NCBI GenBank assembly: GCA_933228675.1
Contig: OW121741.1
Coordinates: 111,532,361 to 111,596,360 of the forward strand
DNA from: Stomorhina lunata
Taxonomy: Eukaryota > Arthropoda > Insecta > Diptera > Rhiniidae
Direction of reading: 5' to 3'
DNA length: 64,000 bases
Positions 13,196-23,389 of this stretch are shown in pieces (the first letter of the stretch is position 1; every line of letters starts with the position of its first letter). The notes under the pieces were generated by a model. That model was not told the DNA's origin. It was given only the letters and a program-made list of their open reading frames with translations, and searched no databases. The position numbers and the translations under genes are program-made.

Positions 13196-14002
13196 TAGGG
13201 TGGAGCGAAAAACAATTTTTATTGAAATTCGATACGCCTGGGTTAAAAATCGATGCTCTACATGTTCTAGGTTAATGTTCCAGGTGGCGCACAGAACCCA
13301 TTTGTATGGGAAAAAATGGGACTTTTTTCGGTTTTTATTAAGTTTTAACCAATAGAGATATGTTTATGACAAAAGTGATAATTAGATGTAGAAGACAACT
13401 AAATCAACTTTCATAAAAGTCATAAAAACTAAAAATCCATGCAGTAGTTTTTAAGTTATTGCAATTTGCCCCAGAAAAATTAACTTTAGAGTACAGAAAT
13501 TACAAAACAAGACTTTTTTATAATTTAAAGACTTATAAGTATTAAAAAGTTTAAATTTATTAAAATATAATTAAATTTACATTGTTTTTTTTTTATTCTG
13601 GAAAATGGTCCTTAAAAAAAAAACAATTTTCCAGTATAAAAAAAACTATGTAAATTTAATTATTTTTTGGTCAATTTTAACGGATTAGTCGAGGAATGTC
13701 TTACTTTATAATTTCTGTACTCTTAAGCTTTTTTTTTGCTGCATATCCTTAGACGTGTTGAAAAGGACACGAATTTTCTGGGGCAAATTGTAATAATTTA
13801 AAAACTACTGCATGGATTTTTAGTTTTTATGATTCCAATGATTGTCTTCTACATCCAAGTATTAGTTTTGCCAAAAAATAAATGTCCTGTGCGCCACCTC
13901 AGGACATTGACCTAGGAAGACAAAACTTTTTTTCTGAGCACCTTAGGATGTAGAGCCTAGGCGTAACGAATTTCGATAAAAGCTGTTTTTCGCTCCATCC
14001 TA
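13196..14002. mobile_element. Foldback DNA element with about 400-bp inverted arms
   Basis: The left terminus GGGTGGAGCGAAAAAC and the right terminus GTTTTTCGCTCCATCC are inverted copies, each bounded by TA, consistent with a TA target-site duplication. The similarity continues inward through nearly the whole element: GTGGCGCACAG against CTGTGCGCCAC, and GCAATTTGCCCCAG against CTGGGGCAAATTG, meeting near 13.6 kb. No transposase is present. TA duplication suggests mobilisation by a Tc1/mariner-type enzyme, but that is inference. Open frame 13167-13355 lies across the left arm and is spurious. Confidence 0.8.
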
Positions 14003-14280
14003 TTGTATATGTTGTATTTTCCTAAGTATTATTTCTCTTTAATTAAAAAAAATCAGAAAAGCTAATTGGCGGTTCATAATCGGTGTCGGATACAAGCAAC
14101 CAAGAGCTTTGTCGCCTATTTATGCTACGAGATGCCAAATTGAAATCCTAAAAAAAGGTTTTAAAATAAAATACTTTTGATAAACGTGTGTAGGTTTTAA
14201 AAACTAGTTTACATGGAATTGTGTTATGATATCATTCTGACTGCTGACTCAAGATTAAACTGCTAAAACATCAAAAATCT
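14003..14280. other. Intronic DNA with no recognised feature
   Basis: Short unique stretch after the foldback element. Nothing recognised. Confidence 0.4.
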
Positions 14281-14480
14281 GCTGAGTCATCCTTAAACTG
14301 CATAACCATCCAAAAACTGATGAGTCATCCTTAAACTTCACAATCATCCAAAAACTTTTGAGTCATCCTTAAACTGCTAAATCATCAAAAAACTGTTGAG
14401 TCATCTTAAAGCTGCTGAGTCATCCTAAAATTGCAGAGTCATTACGAATTGCAGAAACATCACAAAGTGATGAGTCACCT
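14245..14480. repeat. 38-bp tandem repeat carrying TGAGTCA sites
   Basis: Six exact TGAGTCA heptamers start at 14283, 14321, 14359, 14397, 14416 and 14471. The first four are exactly 38 bp apart, then 19 and 55. The remainder of each unit reads roughly ATCCTTAAACTGC followed by ATCATCCAAAAACT. TGAGTCA is the consensus AP-1 (Jun/Fos) site; whether it is bound is unknown. Confidence 0.8.
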
Positions 14481-14592
14481 CTCATTTCTAATTCATTTGT
14501 ATATATTTTATATAAAAAGTTATTACAATTGATATAACTATCAATTGGAGAAAAATGAACTAAGTCCATTTTCCAGGTTTATAGTAATAGGG

Positions 14593-14621
14593 TGACTAGA
14601 ATCAAGGTCTCGTTCTAGTCA
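14593..14621. repeat. Short perfect inverted repeat
   Basis: TGACTAGAA (14593-14601) and TTCTAGTCA (14613-14621) are perfect inverse copies separated by 11 bp. Surrounding 14.5-15.1 kb looks like repeat debris, with no coding signal that I trust. Confidence 0.6.
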
Positions 14622-15108
14622 TTTATGAAAAAATTTTCACTTAAATGGCCACGTCAACAAGTAAATATGCCGTTACTGGTCTCCAAGAACACTTACGATT
14701 AAAACATAGAAAATTGTTTTGCCCAGAGTAACTGTTTGGTGCACCTTATCAATGCATGAGATAATTGCACCATATTTTTTTTTTTTTCAAAAATTATCGA
14801 GGTCAGGCGACGAATATCATCGGTAAAAATTATCGACGTATGATTACGAAATTCTTGTTGCCAAACCTGACACACACAGCTAGAGATTGGGGAAAATTTT
14901 CCCATAAGCCTAATCAGTCGCTAAGGATGTCCTATGGATACCGAGGTCTCCCAATCTAACTCTCATCGAGTCTTTTATGATCTACCTCTAAGAGGGGTTA
15001 ATAATGATAATACCCAATCTCTTGTGGCTTTAAAGAAAAACATTTGTCGAGAAAACCATCTCATATCCACCGAGGTCGCTTGATCTCGATGAACACTCAT
15101 TGTTTTTT
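14622..15108. other. Unassigned intronic DNA, possibly element-derived
   Basis: Higher GC than its surroundings. It contains phrases such as CGAGGTC that recur (near 14942 and 15072). Two overlapping opposite open frames (14699-14905 and 14765-14959) show no known domain. Confidence 0.35.
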
Positions 15109-16459
15109 TATACCCTTCACCACCATAGATGGAAAGGGTATTATAAGTTTGTGCTGATGTATGTAAAGCAAAGAAATATTTGTGTTAGATCTACCTTTTA
15201 GTATACCAATAGACTTAGAATCACTTTCTGAGTCGATTTAGCGATGTCAGTCCGTCCGTCCGTCTGGCTGGCTGGGTGGACCCTAGAGCGGTTCGCCTTC
15301 CATATAAGAAAAAAAAAGTTGTGTCAGTCACCCTCTAGGATGAAAGATAATGTTAAAACAATTCTAAAAAAATATAATTTTTTTACCACGCCTACAAATA
15401 CCGCCATTTTAGTATTTTGTTTACCGTGTCGCCATTTTAAGACCGATCATAATATTTTATATATCAGTGTTCGCAGCTCTGTAAGGCAACATTTCTCTCT
15501 TTGATAGTTTTTTTCTACCACGTCAATTTATAGTCATATTTTTTAAAAACTAGATTTGTACTCGATTTGATTAGGGTGGGTACGAATCGAATTTTCAAAA
15601 ATTATGACTAGAAATTAACGTAGTAGTAAAAAACTATCAAAGAGAGAAATTTAGCCCTTACAGAGCGTAGTAGTAAAAAACTATCAAAGAGAAAAAATTA
15701 GCCCTTACAGAGCCGTGAACACCGCTATATAAAGTGATATGATCGGACTAAAGATGGCGACACAGTTAACAAAATACAAAAAGGGCGGTATTTGTAGGCG
15801 TGGTAAAAAAATAAAAAAATATTTTTAGATTTATTTTGACATTATCTTTAATCCTAGGGGGTGACTGACTCAACTCAACTCAACCGCTCTAGTGGACCCC
15901 CATGTAAACCATATAATCAAACTACAGGTCGCAATTCTAAAGATAATTTAATTAAATTTGGCACAGATAACTTTTTTGATAGTGGGACCTTGGTTTTGAA
16001 ATTCGTCAAAATCGGTCAATTATTCATGGTACCTCCCATAGGTTCCACTTTCCGGAATTGATATTTTGACCACAAAAATCAATATTTTTTCATGAAACTT
16101 AAAACATATACTGCTCATGTAAACCTGTACAAAATGTACTGTACGAAAGGTACTGTACAAAATTTCAGTCTACATTTGACCATAGCTCCCATACAAACTC
16201 TTTTGTCAAAACGCACTAAATGAAACAAAAATCAGTAAAACGCTCGTAAATCTGAAGATAAGAAGAATTTTAAGTTTATTTTTTGCTCTTATATAAGTCC
16301 AAATGATGGAAACAGCTTAAATATATAAGTTTTGAGAAAATATTTGTACGAAGGCAAATTTAGCAAATATTTGTCTTTATACAGGAAAAAGAACATCTTT
16401 GACATTAGTGGTGAAGGATATCGTATGGTCGGCCTTGATCGACAATAGCACTTTCTTAC
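15109..16459 (-). mobile_element. Mini-me-like element (minus orientation) with internal inverted duplication
   Basis: On the minus strand it begins AAACAAGTAAGAAAGTGCTA (near 16459), with CCTTCACCA close by, matching the start of the copy at 57.27 kb (AAACAAGTAAGAGTGG). It ends in a hairpin ATACCCTT...AAGGGTAT (15110-15141), matching 59651-59679. The core CTGAGTCGATTTAGCGATGT (15228-15247) is followed by (GTCC)n at 15247-15268. Its middle, about 15280-15900, is a large inverted duplication. Dipteran mini-me elements are characterised by a core plus (GTCY)n; some authors group such elements with Helitrons. Open frames here are not genes. Confidence 0.7.
15280..15900. repeat. Inverted duplication, arms about 250-300 bp
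   Basis: Left arm words GACCCTAGAGCGGTT, GTCAGTCACCC, CCACGCCTACAAATACCGCC and CTCTTTGATAGTTTTT reappear as inverse copies at 15888, 15862, 15783 and 15676 or 15626. The right arm also contains a short tandem duplication of GTAGTAGTAAAAAACTATC (15619 and 15667). Confidence 0.85.
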
Positions 16460-17156
16460 TTGTTTTTAAAAATATACTTGAAAATTTGGCAAAATTATAA
16501 ACCTTTTTTGTTGTATTGCATTTTGAATTTTTAAATTTTCTGTGGCTCACCCTAATCTATACCTGACCAACGACATTTAAATTTGTTGGTGGAAACAGCT
16601 TAAATATATAAGTTTTGAGAAAATCTTTGTACGATGGCAAATTTAGCAAATATTTGTCTTTATACAGGAAAAAGAACATCTTTGACCTTAGTGGTGAAGG
16701 ATATCGTATGGTCGGCCTTGATCGACAATAGCACTTTCTTACTTGTTTTTAAAAATATACTTGAAAATTTGGCAAAATTATAAACCTTTTTTGTTGTATT
16801 GCATTTTGAATTTTTAAATTTTCTGTGGCTCACCCTAATCTATACCTGACCAACGACATTTAAATTTGTTGGTGGAAACAGCTTAAATATATAAGTTTTG
16901 AGAAAATCTTTGTACGAAGGCAAATTTAGCAAATATTTGTCTTTATACAGGAAAAAGAACATCTTTGACCTTAGTGGTGAAGGATATCGTATGGTCGGCC
17001 TTGATCGACAATAGCACTTTCTTACTTGTTTTTAAAAATATACTTGAAAATTTGGCAAAATTATAAACCTTTTTTGTTGTATTGCATTTTGAATTTTTAA
17101 ATTTTCTGTGGCTCACCCTAATCTATACCTGACCAACGACATTTAAATTTGTTGGT
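16308..17156. repeat. Three tandem copies of a 283-bp unit
   Basis: Units start at 16308, 16591 and 16874, each GGAAACAGCTTAAATATATA, each exactly 283 bp. The copies differ by only a few substitutions (AATATTTG or AATCTTTG; ACGAAGG or ACGATGG; GACATT or GACCTT), units 2 and 3 being closest. Each unit contains the end of the mini-me-like element plus about 130 bp of flanking DNA, so the triplication happened after insertion. Confidence 0.95.
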
Positions 17157-17733
17157 GTTTTTTTGCAAACAGATCAATTAAATTTATATTATCATATTTA
17201 TCTAGTGATGAGAATTGTTGAGATATGTAGTATGAATTTGGTTAACATTAATATGTTTTTTTTTTTAACAATATAGACATTCACTTTGATAGAAGGATAT
17301 CTATTGTGTAAAGATTGACATATGCAAGTCGACTAAAAATACGATTCAACCCTTCTAGCGTTTCTCTAAGTAAAATCAATATGTATTTTTTAATACTCGA
17401 ATTTTGTTTATATGATGAGTTAGTAAATTTAAACGACTGAGCAATTCAAACACGTAAGCCGTCAACAAGCAATTCAAACTCTTTTAAAATCAAATACAGA
17501 TACATATGTACACAAAACTAATACACAGACATGAATAAAATCAAAATGTAGCTAAAGAAGTTACAATTCATTCCATCACTTTACGAGACGAATACAAACC
17601 AACTAAAAACTCAAAGTAACCCAAACCAACTACATATTGGAACAGAAACTGAGTTTGTAAGTATTGAAAGCATAAAATGTAATAGATATTTCTATTAAAA
17701 CAGTTAATTATAAAATATGAATGACATGTAAGT
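17157..17733. other. Intronic DNA next to exon 3
   Basis: Unique AT-rich sequence downstream of the exon 3 donor. No further exon recognised. Confidence 0.45.
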
Positions 17734-17739
17734 ACTTAC

Positions 17740-17822
17740 CCCATCTAATATTTTGATGTTATGTAAAGCATCTTGAGCCCTCAAAGCAGCCCTTCGCGTG
17801 TAATACGTAACAAAACAGCACC
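17740..17822 (-). CDS. aret: CELF/Bruno-family RNA-binding protein, coding exon 3 (RNP1 half of RRM1)
   Basis: A small 83-bp exon. A polypyrimidine tract and TATACAG acceptor (AG at 17823-17824) precede it, and a GTAAGT donor (17734-17739) follows. Its first two bases (GG) complete Gly404 with the G left by exon 2. The next 27 codons read [16 protein letters not shown] then [11 protein letters not shown], which is the RNP1 strand (RGCCFVTY) and helix 2 of RRM1. It ends in phase 0 at residue 431, where CELF proteins continue with a MHHPIQMKPAD-like segment in the next exon. I did not find that exon in the window, so the gene extends left of position 1. An 83-bp exon at this place is, to my recollection, conserved in vertebrate CELF genes. 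The intact phase, both splice sites and the RNP1 motif make this a functional exon. Orthologue assignment (aret versus bru2) remains tentative. Confidence 0.93.
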
Positions 17823-17824
17823 CT

Positions 17825-18856
17825 GTATAAAAGAGAGGAAAAAACACAGAAAGCGAAAAATAATACAAACAAACAATTTAACATTTATGAGATAAAAAGT
17901 AAAAAAAAAAATAAGTAACAAAAAAAAAAAAAACAAAACGAAGACATACTACTTGTCATAACATATTTATTTAGTATTTAAAATATTGTATAATTATTCA
18001 AACGTTGCTATAGCAGTATTTATTGAAATACAGATAATAATTTTAAACAAAATACACAAACAACTGACGACTTGACTTGTTATAAAGTCAGTAAACAAAA
18101 TTCTTTACATACTTGACTTAGATGCTTGTCAATTTTACAAGTATGAGTAGATAATTAAATACACACGTATAAGTAAATATAAGTAAAACTTTAAAGCAAA
18201 TTTTGTTTAAAACTTATTTTTTGTACTTTGTATTTATTTTAGCAAACACTTTGCCTTTAAGTATTTTTATGTTAATTAATCAAATAACATGCAATTTTCT
18301 TTTCTTTGTCAAGAATTTATACGTTTACACATAAAACATTTTGACTTTTACACATGAAAAAAGGTATAAACTTATGTAATTTATGTTTTATTTTTTAATA
18401 AGAACTAACTAAAGTTTGTTGTATTTCACTTAAGAGAAAAAGACATAAATTTTAAAACAAACATGCAACTGATTTGAGAACCTGATTTGAAATAAATGTA
18501 AAGCACACATGAGTTTCTTTTGAAATGAATATTATGGGGAACTTTTTAATAAATTTTAAATGAACTCAACGTTTTAATTAGAAGAAATGTAGATTTGGTT
18601 AAAGTTTTCATTACTATTGAGCATACAGCGCGTACGATTAATTTAGAATAATCATACGCACTGTAGGACTGTTTTTCAAATGAAAGTTTGTTTTGAAATT
18701 GATTTTGTTTCTTCCCATTAGAGGATTTAACTGTACTTGTTTTAATCCAAATTTAAATTCTAAAAGCTTAATTATTAAATTTTTTGAGAGCTGACAAATA
18801 TAGGCTTGTGTGCGGATAAGTCTAATTAATCCAACATTTGTATGAAACGCAAAGGT
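17825..18856. other. Intronic DNA upstream of the exon 3 acceptor
   Basis: On the minus strand a pyrimidine-rich stretch (CTTTCTGTG, TTTTTTCCTCTC) leads to the acceptor. The rest is unique AT-rich sequence without recognised features. Confidence 0.5.
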
Positions 18857-19588
18857 AAAGGGTGTCTCAACTAGAACGTAATTTTTAAATTTTAAATAAA
18901 ACACAGATATTAAAAAAAATAGTGAAACATTATTATATTGTAAAGTAGACAGAATGAGGCTATGTATGGAACAAGATATCGTGTTCGTTAATTGGGTATT
19001 GGAGAGACAACATGAAAATGGTGATTTGGGGTGAGGATAATCCTCTAGTGATTCGAAGCAAGTGCATCTTCAACGTGTCGCTGTGTGGTTTTTGAATGGT
19101 ATTCGGTATCGTGAAATGATAACCGGTTTCTTCTCGCCTATAATTGAAGAAATTCAATAAGACGGCGCCACTTGTCATACAGCCAGAAGAACAATTCAAT
19201 TGCTACATCAGTCATTTTACGGTCGTGTTGTTTTGCGTTTTGGAGACCAGAATTGGCTACTTAGATCGTGCTATTTAACACCTTAGATTCCTTTTTTTTG
19301 GGGTTTTTTAAGTCGATGGTTTACGCGAATAAATCGACGACGACTCAGGCCTTAAAAGAGGAAAATGGACGCTGCATTAATGAAATACCGCAGCAAACAG
19401 ATCATTGAAAATTTCACTAAAAGATCGCGTGTGTGCCAGCAAAGCCGCGGAGGCCAAATGTACTATATCTTGTTCCATACATAACATCATTTTTTCTACT
19501 TTACGATTTAATAAAGTTTCACATTCTTTTTTAAATATCTGTGTTTTATTTACAATTTAAAAATTGCGTTGTAGTTTAGGCACCCTTT
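18857..19588 (+). mobile_element. Decayed mariner/Tc1-type transposon with long terminal inverted repeats
   Basis: The ends AAAGGGTGTCTCAACTAGAA (18857) and TTGTAGTTTAGGCACCCTTT (ending 19588) are inverse copies. Identity continues inward for about 130 bp through AAATAAAACACAGATATT and TATGTATGGAACAAGATAT. The element is about 732 bp and encloses a broken DDE transposase. The left flank reads TA before the end and the right flank TA two bases further out, so a TA target duplication is plausible but not exact. Confidence 0.85.
18990..19460 (+). pseudogene. Mariner/Tc1-type DDE transposase pseudogene
   Basis: Fragments of an insect transposase can be read on the plus strand: WGEDNPLVIR (near 19027), KQVHLQRVAVW after a one-base frame change, NGIRYREMITGFFSPIIEEI (near 19095), then DGATCHTARRTIQLLHQSF (from 19161), GRVVLRFGDQNW and an LTP followed by a stop and FFWGFL. 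The family catalytic triad needs an Asp in the central DGATCHT-like motif, which is present, and one in the TPLD-like motif. Here that position is TP, then a stop codon, so the third Asp is lost. The region with the first Asp (a WSDEAHF-like motif) is missing through deletion. At least three in-frame stops and one frameshift make it nonfunctional. The minus-strand open frame 18960-19199 is a shadow. Confidence 0.85.
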
Positions 19589-19674
19589 GTATTGAGACCC
19601 AACATTAAGGGTACTATTCTACACAGAATAAGTTCCTAAATCGCTTTAACGAACTTTACTAAAAAAGTTTACCA

Positions 19675-21500
19675 AATATGTTATCGATAATTTTCTATTT
19701 CTATAGAAAAGTTGTCGATAACTCTCTATTTCTTTAGAAAAGTTATCAATAACTTTTTATTTCTATAGAAAAGTTATCGATAACTTTTTATTTCTATAGA
19801 AAAGTTATCGATAACTTCCCATTTCTATAGAAAAGTTATCGATAAATTTTTAGTTATTAAGAAAAGTTATCGATAACTATCTAGTTATTAAGAAAAGTTA
19901 TCAATAACTTTTTATTTCTATAGAAAAGTTATCGATAACTTTCTATTTCTATAGAAAAGTTATCGATAACTTTCGATTTCTATAGAAAAGTTATCGATAA
20001 CTTCTTATTTCTGTAGAAAAATTTTCAATAACATTTTATTTCTATGAAAAAATAATCGATTACTTTCTATATAAAAAGAAAAGTTATCGATAACTTTCTA
20101 TTTCCATAGAAATTTGATCGATTACTTCCTATTTCTATAGAAAAGTTATGAATAACTTTATATTTCTGTAGAAAAAATCATGAGCTGTCTATAACTTTAT
20201 ATTTCTATAGAAAAGTTATCGATAATTATTTATTTTTATAGAAAAGTACATAAGTTATCGATAACTTTATATTTCTATGGAAAAGTTTTCGATAACTTAA
20301 TATTTCTAAAAAAAAGTTATCGATAACTTTATATTTCTATAGAAAAGTTATCGATAACTTTATATTTCTATAGAAAAATTTTCGATAACTTAATATTTCT
20401 AAAAAAAAGTTTTCGATAACTTTATATTTCTATAGAAAAGTTATCGATAACATTATATTTCTATGAAAAAAGATATCGATAACTTACCATTTATATAGAA
20501 AAGTTATTAATAACTTTCTAATTCTATAGGAAAGTTATCGATAACTTTCTATTTCAATATGAAAAGTTATCGATAACTTTCTATTTCCATAGAAAAGTTA
20601 TTGAAAACTTTCTATTTCTATGGAAAGTTGTCGACATCTTTTTATTCCTATAGAAAAATTATCGATAACTTTCTATTTCTATAGAAAAAATAACGATAAC
20701 TTAATTTTTTTATAGGAAACTTATCGATAACTATCTATTTATATAGAAGACTTTTTAAGACTTTCAATTTCTTTAGAAAAGTTATCGATAACTTCCATTT
20801 TTACAGAAAAGTTATCGATAGCTTTGTATTTCCATAAAAAAAATTATCGATAACTTTCTATTTCTATATAAATGTTATCGATAGTTTTAAAGAAAAGTTA
20901 TCGATAATTTCTATTACCATAGAAAAGTTATCGATAATTTTATATTTCTATTTACTTGCATTTTTGTAGATTAAAAAAAATTTATAGAAAAAATTCTATT
21001 TCTATAGAAAATTTATCGGTAAAATTTCTGTTTCTATAGAAAATTTATCGATAAAATTTCTATTCCTATAGAAAATTTATCGATAAAATTTCTATTTTTC
21101 TAGAAAACTTATAGAAAAAATTTCTATTTCTATAGAAAATTTATTGATAGAATTTCTTTTTCTATAGAAAATTTGATCGATAGATAATTTATAGACATAA
21201 TTTCTATTTTAATAAAAAAATTTATCGATAAAATTGCAATTTCTTTAGAAAGTTTATCGATAAAATTTCTATTTCTTAGACAATTTATCGATAAAATGTA
21301 TATTTCTTTGAAAAAATATATCGATAAAATTTCTATAAAAAATGTATCGATAAAATTTCCATTTCTTTAGAAAATTGATCGATAACTTTTAATTTCTACA
21401 GAAAAGTTATCCATAACTTTAACTTAAGAAAAGGTATCAATTACATTCTATTTCTATAGCAAAGTTAGCGATAACTTTATATTTCTAAAGGAAACTAATC
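19675..21500. repeat. 31-bp palindromic minisatellite block A4 (family 3, TATCGATA-centred)
   Basis: The typical unit is AGAAAAGTTATC then GATAACTTTCTATTTCTAT, period exactly 31 bp (starts at 19741, 19772, 19803). Its heart AAAGTTATCGATAACTTT is an 18-nt perfect palindrome. From about 20.96 kb it changes to a variant with AATTTATCGATAAAATT. I counted about 32 exact TATCGATA octamers between 19682 and 21340. TATCGATA is the DRE motif bound by DREF in Drosophila, and CGATA is bound by BEAF-32; binding here is untested. Confidence 0.92.
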
Positions 21501-23385
21501 GGTTACATTATATTTATCATTCGAGGTCAAATCGTATGTGAATAAGCCACAAAGTAGTATGTTCCTCAAAGTCAACATGATTGTCTTAATAGGCCTTTAA
21601 ATTAATTGACAGCACTTCGATCATAACTCTCACAAATTTGTTTAATCAAATTAAAACACAGCAAGCTCTTAATGAAAGACCCTTTATAATAAAGTTATCG
21701 ATTAAGTCTCTATAGAATAGAAAAGTTATCTTGTTTATAAACTTTATCAACTTAATCGTTCAATTTTCTAAACAAAATATTTCTCTTTTTTTTGACTAAT
21801 TTTCCTAATAAACTCATAACATTTCCCTTATTAGTAAATATCGAAAATTTATAAACGATAAAAATTTGTTAGACTAATATCAATAAGCAAATACACTTCA
21901 AAATTCCTATCACATCCAAGTAATCAACATTTACAATATAACAGACTTCTAATGTTAATGGTAATGTAATGTAACATAATCTAATCACCAGTCATAAACA
22001 ACTATGTAAAAGAATTACAAATTTATTTTAGTTTTTCTTTTTTTTTCATTTTTGTTTAACGATAATTTTCTCCAAAGGAAACTAATATACACAAATATCA
22101 TAACTTAGACTTCTTAACAAGCACACACACACAAACATGAAGTATGTAAATATTCACTAAGACAGAGACACGCTCTGTTTAACACAAGCAAATTTTGCGG
22201 ACCACAAATGAAACTAAAATTCTGGAACAGAATTAAATAGAAAAGAAATGCAGAACTAAAGTGAACAGAACTGAAAGTTAAAAGAAATATTTATAAATTT
22301 TAACACAAATTACCTCGATATTGGTCTCGAAGGAGTCAGTCAGTTAGTGGCAGTGGGGCAGAAAATAACGATAACTTCGAATCATGAGAAGAATTGCAAT
22401 GGGTGAAAAAGGATAAGTTTGGAAGAAAATGAAAAAAGGGGGAACAGGTTAAGGTTGCTAATAATATTGAACTCATATGCTATGAAATGTATGGAAATAA
22501 TATTCTAATTTCCATATGTTAAGAATACGATTACAACATACGTAAATGTATTCAGATGTGTATTTCTTGGGGTTTTATGTGAAAGAACATAAATGTATGT
22601 GAAGGTAGTGAGTAGTAATAATAGTAAGGTCCGGTATAGTAGTGGAAATAAATAAAGGTGCAGTTTAGAATTTAACTAAATAGTTGGAACTGGGTATTAG
22701 GACTTTATTAATTTTAGAGGATATCTAATATTTAGTAACCACATAAGTATTTAAGTTACAAACAGTACTTCATCTGCATTTATTCCCCGCACTGTTATTA
22801 TTAGAGCGGGTCTTACAAATCGCATGTTAACATGTTGTAAGAATTGTAGTTTAGTAGTTTTTGTTTTTTATTATTATTAGTTTTGCTTAATATGTATAAG
22901 TAAGTAAATATGTAAATCCTTATGAAATCATATATACTAAATATGTATATGTTAATCGTCTACATAAATTCCTTTAACCTTATCTGTATATGTGAGAATA
23001 AGCAGCAGACGACCATTATTGGCATAAGGTGATATTTATGGGTGTTACTAATAAACGAAACTCACTCACTTCTACTCACGCAAAGGGACTTATTTTTGCT
23101 TCTTAAAAGAAACTTAGAAAAACGAAATTTTTATGTAAATTTTGCCAACTAAATACAGTAAGGACATTATAAGAATTTTTCGTTTTTTCTATGCTATCGT
23201 AACTTTTTATATCACTTCATATCTCAATATAATCATTGACATAATAGTAATTATTTATGTTTATGGAAAATACCACAAATTTCATTCAGTTTCCAAAAAT
23301 ACAAGTCATAATGTGGGGGAAATGGTGACAAATTCTCAGTTGTTGTTTCCACAGAAAAAAATAATTTAAACAAAAATGGAATAAA
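21501..23385. other. Non-repetitive intronic DNA
   Basis: Unique sequence within intron 2, with (AC)n-like tracts near 22122-22135. Open frame 23142-23369 shows no domain. No exon or element end recognised. Confidence 0.45.
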
Positions 23386-23389
23386 GAAA

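Larger units (their letters stand above)
1..17739 (-). other. Intron 3 of the CELF/Bruno gene (partial, over 17.7 kb)
   Basis: Begins with the GTAAGT donor after the 83-bp exon. I looked for the expected next exon (a MHHPIQMKPAD-like segment) in the non-repeat parts and found no match, so the intron probably continues beyond the window. A very small or diverged exon could have been missed. Confidence 0.7.

Noticed and set aside
18960..19199. 79-codon minus-strand frame
   Set aside because: Antisense shadow of the decayed transposase.
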